8,521 nt of DNA, taken from NCBI GenBank assembly GCA_937891875.1, contig CALATR010000936.1, positions 1 to 8,521 of the forward strand, read 5' to 3'. This DNA is from an uncultured Pseudomonadota bacterium. GTDB taxonomy: Bacteria > Myxococcota_A > UBA796 > GCA-2862545. This document shows, in pieces, positions 1 through 5,351 of this stretch. Position 1 is the stretch's first letter. Each line of letters opens with the position of its first letter. The notes beneath the pieces are model-generated. The model had not been told where the DNA came from and did no database searches. It was given only the letters and a program-made list of their open reading frames with translations. The position numbers were made by a program, and so were the translations under genes.

Positions 1-86
1 CCCTGCCCCGCAGCAACGCGACTCCCCGTCAGACGTGCTCGCCCCGCCACTCCCCTGCCCCGCAGCAACGCGACTCCCCGTCAGAC
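1..86. repeat. Two copies of a 34-bp direct repeat in non-coding DNA (period 52 bp)
   Basis: A 34-base sequence beginning CCCTGCCCCGCAGCAACGCG occupies positions 1-34 and recurs without mismatch at 53-86. The copies are separated by 18 bp of different sequence (35-52). The second copy ends 8 bp before the stop codon of the minus-strand J-domain gene, so the pair lies just downstream of that gene. The first copy touches the window edge, so the array may continue to the left. I see no strong dyad symmetry inside the unit and no T-tract, so it does not look like a classic intrinsic terminator. It could be a short tandem duplication, an intergenic repeat family or a protein-binding array. The function is unknown. 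This stretch otherwise holds no gene I can support. Confidence 0.85.
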
Positions 87-94
87 CACCCCCC

Positions 95-841
95 TCACAG
101 CCCCCGCCGCGCCTTCAACACATCCCACGCGTCCCGGATCGCCTGCGTCTGCGCCAGGGCGAACGCCTGCAGCGCGGGGGAGAGGTGGGCGACGCGGTCG
201 GGGTGATTCATCTTCAGCGCCTGCTTGTAGGCCGTGCGCAGCTCGTCGTCCGAGCAGTCCGGGGAGACGCCGAGCACCGTGTACGGGTCGGGCTGGGCGG
301 GCTTCGGGGGGTCCATGCGGGTGCGGCGCTCTTCGCGCTTGTGGTAGGTCGGACCGTCCTCTTCGGGCGGTGGCCGCCGTCGCTGCCCGCCGCCGCTCGC
401 CTGTCGACCGTAGCCCGCCCCCGGCCTCGCCGTCTCCTCGTAGACCCAGCGCTGCTCGTGCATGTCGGGGTCGGGAGTCTCCAGCAGGCGCTCGCGCAGG
501 TAGGCCGCCACCATGTCGGTGTCGATGCGCACCCCCGCCGGGTGGTGGGCGATGATGATCCCGTTGCGGAACAGGTAGTAGCCGGCCTGGGGGCGGTCTC
601 CGCTGCGCTGGATCGGGCCGCTCTGGGTGCGGAAGCTGTTCAGCCAGAACTCCGGCCGTGCCAGGGTACCGAGGTCCATCGTGGTGAAGGTGATCCCCTC
701 CACCCGCTGGCCGTCCAGGGCGTTCGCGATCACCGCTGGCATGCCCCGGGCGCCGTGCTCGAGGCGCACGAGGGTGAAGGGATGGCGCTGGTGCACCTTC
801 TCCCAGGTGTGGGGCGTCAACGTGTACACGCGGGGCGGCAT
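95..841 (-). CDS. J-domain protein with N-terminal thioredoxin-like region
   Basis: The 248-residue product ends in a J-domain (about residues 185-247). Helix II (LRTAYKQALKMN) leads into the HPD tripeptide at 213-215, the signature needed to stimulate the ATPase of DnaK/Hsp70 chaperones. The J-domain is C-terminal, with no G/F-rich region or zinc centre, so this is a type III (DnaJ-C) co-chaperone rather than DnaJ itself. Residues about 20-120 read like a degenerate thioredoxin fold: a beta strand (FTLVRLEHG), then later YYLFRNG at 88-94 resembling the LLLFKNG strand of thioredoxins, followed by a closing helix. There is no CXXC pair, so a redox role is unlikely. Residues about 137-182 are a charged Pro/Gly/Arg linker. 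No signal peptide is evident, so it is probably cytoplasmic. It starts 16 bp after the upstream lipoprotein gene, with GAGGG overlapping that gene's stop, which suggests co-transcription. The J-domain call is firm; the thioredoxin-like call is tentative. Confidence 0.87.
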   Translation of the reverse strand: MPPRVYTLTPHTWEKVHQRHPFTLVRLEHGARGMPAVIANALDGQRVEGITFTTMDLGTLARPEFWLNSFRTQSGPIQRSGDRPQAGYYLFRNGIIIAHHPAGVRIDTDMVAAYLRERLLETPDPDMHEQRWVYEETARPGAGYGRQASGGGQRRRPPPEEDGPTYHKREERRTRMDPPKPAQPDPYTVLGVSPDCSDDELRTAYKQALKMNHPDRVAHLSPALQAFALAQTQAIRDAWDVLKARRGL

Positions 842-857
842 GAGCGGTGCGTATCCC

Positions 858-1487
858 TCAGGGCACGACGAGGCGCGTCAGGACCTCATCCACCGCCCTG
901 ACCTCGGCGCTCTGGGTGACGTCGGGCACGTCCACGACGACCAGACAGCTGGTCTTCGGGCCGCGGACGAGCCAGTCGCCGTGCTCTCCCCGCTGGACCG
1001 CGACGCCGTCGCCGAAGTCCACCGCCAGCGGGAGCACGCTGCCGACGACCTCCTGGCCGGACAGGCTCCGGGTGCGCGCCTCGAGCTCACCGAAGGTGAT
1101 CGTCACGTCTTCCTCTTCCGAGAGTGCCGCCTTGAAGCTGGCCATCTCCTGCGTGGCCGAGGGTGGCTCGGCTCCGGGAGGATGCAGCACCAGCTGCACC
1201 GACGCCGAGCGACCGCTCAGCGTGTAGCGGATGACCTGGTGCCCTTTCGCCGCGAACTCGTCCTTCTGCACCGTCCAGCCATCGGGCTTGCCGTAGGAGA
1301 ACATCTTCTTCTCTGGCGGCGCGGACGGCTCCGTCACCACCGGCGCGGTCGTCTCCGGAGGCGGCTGCACCGCCCCTGTGCCCCCGTCGGCCCCGAACAC
1401 CCCCCCGCAGGCGAGGCCGGTGCAAAGAAGAAGCAAGGCCGTTCCCAGCCCGCGAACACCGCGCCAGCCGCGGTCCTGACAGTCCAT
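858..1487 (-). CDS. Putative lipoprotein of unknown function
   Basis: A 209-residue product starts at the ATG whose complement lies at 1485-1487. An upstream in-frame TTG at 1508 would add seven residues, but the ATG fits better because a GAGGG purine tract lies about 13 bases before it. The N-terminus is basic (RGWRGVRG), then a hydrophobic core (TALLLL), then TGLAC with Cys27. This suggests a type II lipoprotein signal, although the lipobox is not canonical (Gly rather than Leu at -3). A Pro/Thr-rich low-complexity linker (about residues 34-60) follows, typical of a tether. The rest (about 60-209) is a predicted compact alpha/beta domain with the strands HQVIRYTL, SVQLVLH and SCLVVVDVP. I do not recognise a named family. 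It is the first gene of a minus-strand pair with the J-domain gene and is divergent from the DUF1592 gene. It is likely envelope-located; the function is unknown. Confidence 0.75.
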   Translation of the reverse strand: MDCQDRGWRGVRGLGTALLLLCTGLACGGVFGADGGTGAVQPPPETTAPVVTEPSAPPEKKMFSYGKPDGWTVQKDEFAAKGHQVIRYTLSGRSASVQLVLHPPGAEPPSATQEMASFKAALSEEEDVTITFGELEARTRSLSGQEVVGSVLPLAVDFGDGVAVQRGEHGDWLVRGPKTSCLVVVDVPDVTQSAEVRAVDEVLTRLVVP

Positions 1488-1495
1488 CGTCACAG

Positions 1496-1522
1496 TTGAC
1501 CCTCGCAAACCTGACCTACCAT
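1496..1522 (+). promoter_or_regulatory. Weak candidate promoter for the plus-strand array
   Basis: In the 59-bp divergent gap, TTGACC (1496-1501) resembles a sigma-70 -35 box. TACCAT (1517-1522) matches four of six bases of a -10 box. The 15-bp spacing is shorter than the ideal 17, which weakens the case. It is the only -35-like hexamer I can see ahead of the ATG at 1547. Promoters in GC-rich bacteria are poorly predicted by eye, so treat this as a candidate only. I could not find a matching pair for the minus-strand operon. Confidence 0.22.
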
Positions 1523-1527
1523 CACCA

Positions 1528-1543
1528 TCCCACGATGGGAGGA
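1528..1543 (+). promoter_or_regulatory. Shine-Dalgarno site overlapped by a small inverted repeat, before the DUF1592 gene
   Basis: GGGAGGA at 1537-1543 lies directly before the ATG at 1547 and is the reason for preferring that start over the in-frame ATG at 1535 or TTG at 1496. The first bases of this site fall in a perfect 5-bp inverted repeat: TCCCA (1528-1532), loop CGA, TGGGA (1536-1540). In mRNA this could partly occlude the ribosome site. The stem is short and may have no function. Confidence 0.45.
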
Positions 1544-1546
1544 CGC

Positions 1547-3610
1547 ATGCGCAGGTCCCTGCTCACGGTCATGGCGCTAGCCGCGACCCTGGCGAGCTGC
1601 CAGACCACCACCACACCCGGCCCGGACGGCGGCGGGGAGGTGCGTGAGGTCTGGCCCGAACGCCCCGATCGGCCCCTGGACGCCGGCCGGGTGACGCTGA
1701 AGCGGCTCACCAACATGGAGTACGACAACACCGTCGCCGAGCTCCTCTTCACCGACAAGCGCCCCTCGGCCGACTTCCCGCCGGACGAGCTCGCCCACGG
1801 CTGGGACCACATGGCGGACGCCCAGACCGTCTCCCCGCTGCACATCGACATGTACCTGCAGGCCGCCCTCGATCTCGTCGAGACCGAGCTCGCCTCGCCC
1901 GTCGTGCCAGGCCAGACCTGGACCTTCGAGGGTGAGGACGACCTGGTCGCGACCACCGGCGGCGACTCCGGCGAGTTCTGGAACCTGTGGTCGAACGGCT
2001 CCGCCGAGGCCACGGTCAACGCCCCCTACGCCGGCCGCTACCGCCTCGAGGCCTACCTGGGCGCGACCCAGGGCGGCCCCGACCTCGCCCGCGCCGCCCT
2101 GCTCGTCGACGGCGCCTCCGCCAGCGAGGTCGAGGTGACCGGCAGCCGCGAGTTCAACATCTACAGCGTCGAGGTCGAGCTGACCGCCGGCGTGCACAGC
2201 ATCGGCGTCGCCTTCCTCAACGACTACTACGAGGCCGGCGTGGCCGACCGGAACCTGCTCGTCGACTATGTCGAGCTGGTCGGCCCCCTCGACGTGTCCG
2301 GCGAGCCCACGAAGGCCCGCTCGACCTACTACACCTGCGAGCCCACCAGCGAGGACGACGAGGCGTGCGCCTTCGAGATCCTGGAGGGCTTCGCCCAGCG
2401 CGCCTGGCGCCGCCCGCTGTCCATGGAGGGCAAGACCTTCGTGCGGGCGGTCTACACCCGGGCGAAGGCCGCCGACGCCAGCTGGGAGGAGGCCGTGCAC
2501 ACCGGCGCCGTCGGTGTGCTGCTCTCGCCGCGGTTCCTGTTCCGACTCGAGCTCGACCCCGACCCCACCTCCAAGGTCTCCCGTCCGCTGGACGACTACG
2601 AGCTCGCGAGCCGGCTGTCCTACTTCCTGTGGCGCACGATGCCCGACGATCGCCTGCTCGAGCTCGCCAGCAAGGGTCAGCTCCAGGATGACGCCGTGCT
2701 GAAGGCCGAGGTCCAGCGCATGCTCGCCGACGAGCGCGCCCACACCATCGTCACCGAGTACGCCGGCCAGTGGCTGCACATCCGCGCCATCGACAGCGTC
2801 ACCCCGGACTACGCCGACTTCCCCGAGTTCGACGACGACCTGCGGGCGGGCATGAAGACCGAGATGGAGGCGTTCGCCGCCAGCATCCTGCTGGAAGACC
2901 GCAGCATGCTGGACCTGCTCACCGCCGAGGAGACCTTCGTCACCCCGCGCCTGGCCGAGCACTACGGAGTCCCCTACCCTGACGGCGCCGGCGACGTCGC
3001 CGAGGTGGTCATCGACGACTACCCGCGGGCCGGCCTGTTCGGAAAGGCGGGCCTGCTGACCTCGCTCGCGCTGCCCAAGCGCACCAGCCCGGTGAAGCGC
3101 GGCCAGTGGGTGATGGCGAACCTGCTGTGTGAGGCGCCTCCCCCCGCCCCAGCCAACGTCGAGGGCCTGAAGGAGGACACCGAGGGCATGTCCCTGCGCG
3201 AGCGCATGCAGAAGCACCGCGAGGATCCCGCCTGCGCCACCTGCCACCGGGTGATGGACCCCATCGGCTTCTCGATGGAGAACTACGACGCCATCGGAGC
3301 CTGGCGTACCACTGACGCCGATGGCTACGACATCGACGCGTCAGGCACCTGGCCTGGCGGTCCGAGCTTCGACGACTCGGTCGACCTCGCCTGGGCGCTG
3401 TCCGAGGACCCGCGGGTCCCCGACTGCATGGCCCAGGTCACCTTCGCCTACGCGATGGGCCGACCCGCCGGCATCGAGGACCTCCCCTACCTGGACGGCA
3501 TCCGCGCCGACTTTGGCGCTGGCGAGCACCGCTTTGCCGCGCTGGTCGAGTCCATCGTGCTGTCCGCACCCTTCCGCACCCGTCGGGGCGAGCCCGAGGA
3601 GGGACGATGA
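1547..3610 (+). CDS. DUF1592/DUF1588/DUF1585 multidomain lipoprotein with CBM60-like module and CXXCH motif
   Basis: This 687-residue protein starts with a clear lipoprotein signal: RR, a hydrophobic core, then LASC with Cys18 as the lipidation site, followed by a Thr/Pro/Gly tether. Family-typical blocks follow in order. A DUF1587-like segment (about 46-110) contains VTLKRLTNMEYDNTV. An inserted beta-rich module (about 125-250) resembles the calcium-dependent xylan-binding CBM60 fold, with FLNDYYE followed by DRNLLVDYVEL. Next come DUF1595 (about 273-338, FAQRAWRRPL), DUF1592 (about 345-470, ELASRLSYFLWRTMPDD) and DUF1588 (about 463-575, KRTSPVKRGQWVMANLLC). The DUF1588 part ends in a cytochrome-c type motif C563-A-T-C566-H567 followed by MDPIGFSMENYDAIG. 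DUF1585 (about 624-683) closes the chain. The catalytic role of this family is not established; the order and length are usual for Planctomycetota and Myxococcota members. The stop overlaps the next start (ATGA), indicating translational coupling to DUF1552. Domain calls are by recalled motif, not by search. Confidence 0.95.
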   Translation: MRRSLLTVMALAATLASCQTTTTPGPDGGGEVREVWPERPDRPLDAGRVTLKRLTNMEYDNTVAELLFTDKRPSADFPPDELAHGWDHMADAQTVSPLHIDMYLQAALDLVETELASPVVPGQTWTFEGEDDLVATTGGDSGEFWNLWSNGSAEATVNAPYAGRYRLEAYLGATQGGPDLARAALLVDGASASEVEVTGSREFNIYSVEVELTAGVHSIGVAFLNDYYEAGVADRNLLVDYVELVGPLDVSGEPTKARSTYYTCEPTSEDDEACAFEILEGFAQRAWRRPLSMEGKTFVRAVYTRAKAADASWEEAVHTGAVGVLLSPRFLFRLELDPDPTSKVSRPLDDYELASRLSYFLWRTMPDDRLLELASKGQLQDDAVLKAEVQRMLADERAHTIVTEYAGQWLHIRAIDSVTPDYADFPEFDDDLRAGMKTEMEAFAASILLEDRSMLDLLTAEETFVTPRLAEHYGVPYPDGAGDVAEVVIDDYPRAGLFGKAGLLTSLALPKRTSPVKRGQWVMANLLCEAPPPAPANVEGLKEDTEGMSLRERMQKHREDPACATCHRVMDPIGFSMENYDAIGAWRTTDADGYDIDASGTWPGGPSFDDSVDLAWALSEDPRVPDCMAQVTFAYAMGRPAGIEDLPYLDGIRADFGAGEHRFAALVESIVLSAPFRTRRGEPEEGR

Positions 3611-4929
3611 GCCGCACTCCCTGGTCCCGTCGCACCGTCCTGCGCGCCGCTGGCGCCAGCCTGATGCTGCCGTTCCTGCCGTCCATCATGCCCCGCGCGG
3701 CCTGGGCCCAGGAGTCCAAGCCGCCGGTGCGCCTGCTGTTCTGGTACGTGCCCAACGGCATGCACATGGCCGACTGGAAGCCCAGCGGCACCGGCGAGGG
3801 CTACGACCTGCCCTACATCCTGGAGCCGCTGGCCCCGGTGCAGTCCAAGGTCAGCGTGCTGACCGGGCTCGCCAACATGAACGGCTCCTACCCGCGCCCG
3901 GGCGACCACGCGCGCGGCACGGGCTGCTTCATCACCTGCCGCACCCCCGAGTACACCGGCGACGCGTCGGTGCGTCTGGGCGTGAGCGTCGACCAGCTGG
4001 TCGCCGACATGATCGGCGAAGAAACGCCCTTCCCGTCCGTTCAGCTGGGTCTGGACGGCGGCGCGAACAGCGGCCAGTGCGACTCCGGGTACGGCTGCTC
4101 CTACGTGCGGTCGATCTCCTGGCGCGACGAGCTGACCCCCCTGCCCAAGATGACCGATCCGCGCCTGGTGTTCGACCGGCTCTTCGGCGGTGGCACCGTG
4201 AGCGACCCGGTCGCCGCGGCCCGGCGGCGGGCGCTGCAGCTGTCCGTGCTCGACGCCGTGGGTGACGACGCTGCCAGCCTGGCCGGCAAGATGAGCGCGT
4301 CCGACAAGCGCAAGCTGGACCAGTACCTGACCGGCGTGCGCGAGGTCGAGAAGCGACTGGAGGGGCTGGGCGGCGGCAGCTGCTCCGAGCCCGAGCGCCC
4401 CGAGCGCAACCTCGACGTGCCCACCCGCGCCGCGGTGATGAACGAGCTGATGGCCGTCGCCTTCGAGTGCGATGTCACCCGCACCATCAGCTACATGTTC
4501 GCCAACGGCGGCAGCGGCCGGTCCCACAGCTGGGTCGGCGCGGGCGGCGATCACCACGGCTACAGCCACCACCAGGGCAACGCCTCCAACCACGCCGCCC
4601 TCCGGGAGATCGATCGCTGGGAAGTCAGCATGTTCGCCAACTTCCTGCAGCGCCTGGACTCCACGGAGGATGCCGACGGCTCGACCCTGCTCGACAACAC
4701 CCTCATCCTGTTCGGCAGCGAGATCAGCGACGGCGACCGCCACAATCACGACGATCTGCCGGTCCTGCTCGCGGGCGGCGGCGGTGGCGCGGTCGGCCCC
4801 GGGCGGCACGTCGTCTACCCGAGGCGCACCCCGATCGCGAACCTGCTCATCTCGATGGCCAACGCGGCAGGCGTGCCGATGAGCAGCTTCGGCACCGACG
4901 GCACCGAGCCCCTCGGGGGGCTGACGTGA
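3607..4929 (+). CDS. DUF1552 family Tat-exported protein
   Basis: The 440-residue product begins with a twin-arginine signal, SRRTVLR at residues 7-13. A hydrophobic stretch follows, and a probable signal peptidase site lies at AWA/Q (after Ala34). The protein is therefore predicted to be folded in the cytoplasm and exported to the periplasm. The mature chain carries the hallmarks of DUF1552: LLFWYVPNGMHMADW, a GDHARGTGCF segment, a GVSVDQLVAD segment, a cysteine-bearing GQCDSGYGCSYVRSISW stretch, then PLPKMTDPRLVFDRLFGGG. His-rich segments (GAGGDHHGYSHH and DRHNHDDLP) near the C-terminus are plausible metal-binding sites. DUF1552 proteins are commonly encoded beside DUF1592 proteins, as here, and recall the DUF1501/alkaline-phosphatase-like secreted proteins of Planctomycetota. 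The biochemical function is not known. A strong ribosome site (GAGGAGGGA) lies inside the end of the preceding gene, and the gene ends in a GTGA overlap with the next one. Confidence 0.95.
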   Translation: MSRTPWSRRTVLRAAGASLMLPFLPSIMPRAAWAQESKPPVRLLFWYVPNGMHMADWKPSGTGEGYDLPYILEPLAPVQSKVSVLTGLANMNGSYPRPGDHARGTGCFITCRTPEYTGDASVRLGVSVDQLVADMIGEETPFPSVQLGLDGGANSGQCDSGYGCSYVRSISWRDELTPLPKMTDPRLVFDRLFGGGTVSDPVAAARRRALQLSVLDAVGDDAASLAGKMSASDKRKLDQYLTGVREVEKRLEGLGGGSCSEPERPERNLDVPTRAAVMNELMAVAFECDVTRTISYMFANGGSGRSHSWVGAGGDHHGYSHHQGNASNHAALREIDRWEVSMFANFLQRLDSTEDADGSTLLDNTLILFGSEISDGDRHNHDDLPVLLAGGGGGAVGPGRHVVYPRRTPIANLLISMANAAGVPMSSFGTDGTEPLGGLT

Positions 4930-5339
4930 GGAGCCTCGCACTGGTGGCGATCCTCGGGAGCGTCGCGTGCGCCGACCCCGAGCTCATCGCGTCCTCGGAC
5001 ACGGACATCCGCGAAGAGCTCGTCGATCCCAGCTTCGAGGAGCACATCGAGCCGATGTTCAAGAGCTGCCTCGCCTGTCACCAGGGCGAGGCCCCCGACG
5101 GCGGCTTCGACCTCACCGGCGACATGTACGCACGCCTGGTCGAGCAGCGCTCCATCCAGGCCGAGTCCCTCAACCTCGTCGAGCCCGGCGACTCCGCCTA
5201 CAGCTACCTGTGGCACAAGCTCAACGGCTCGCAGAGCCTGGCGGGCGGCGCCGGCACCCGCATGCCCATGGGCGAGCGCTGGCCCCAGGAGGACCTCGAC
5301 ATGGTCGCGACCTGGATCGACCTGGGGGCGGAGCCGTAG
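4926..5339 (+). CDS. Small cytochrome-c-like (PSCyt1-type) putative lipoprotein
   Basis: I place the start at GTG 4926, which overlaps the DUF1552 stop as GTGA and has a G-rich tract (4915-4920) five bases upstream. The in-frame open region extends much further upstream, but there it only shadows the DUF1552 gene. The 137-residue product opens with a short hydrophobic signal ending in GSVAC (Cys15), a non-canonical lipobox. The mature part has one heme-binding motif, C48-L-A-C51-H52, preceded by EEHIEPMFKS and followed by GGFDLTGD. The segment GTRMPMG near residues 110-116 offers Met113 or Met115 as distal heme ligand. This matches the Planctomycete cytochrome C pattern. It probably transfers electrons at the envelope. 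Coupling to the two genes before it, one also with CXXCH, suggests that the three products work together; the electron partner is unknown. Confidence 0.87.
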   Translation: MRSLALVAILGSVACADPELIASSDTDIREELVDPSFEEHIEPMFKSCLACHQGEAPDGGFDLTGDMYARLVEQRSIQAESLNLVEPGDSAYSYLWHKLNGSQSLAGGAGTRMPMGERWPQEDLDMVATWIDLGAEP

Positions 5340-5351
5340 TATTCGCCCGGC

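Noticed and set aside
1..86. CRISPR array
   Set aside because: Only two units are visible, the 18-bp spacer is too short for known systems, the repeat has no clear palindrome, and no cas gene is nearby.
87..97. Intrinsic terminator after the J-domain gene
   Set aside because: The region is C/G-rich but I find no stable stem followed by a T-tract on the minus strand.
35..901. A 288-codon plus-strand frame across the J-domain gene
   Set aside because: It is compositionally biased (Arg/Pro/Ala/Val) and opposite a gene with a J-domain HPD motif. It also begins inside the direct-repeat region without a ribosome site.
1577..4941. Long minus-strand open frames (556 and 484 codons) opposite the DUF1592 and DUF1552 genes
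   Set aside because: Their translations are His/Gly/Val/Ala-biased with no recognisable motif, while the plus-strand frames show clear family signatures.
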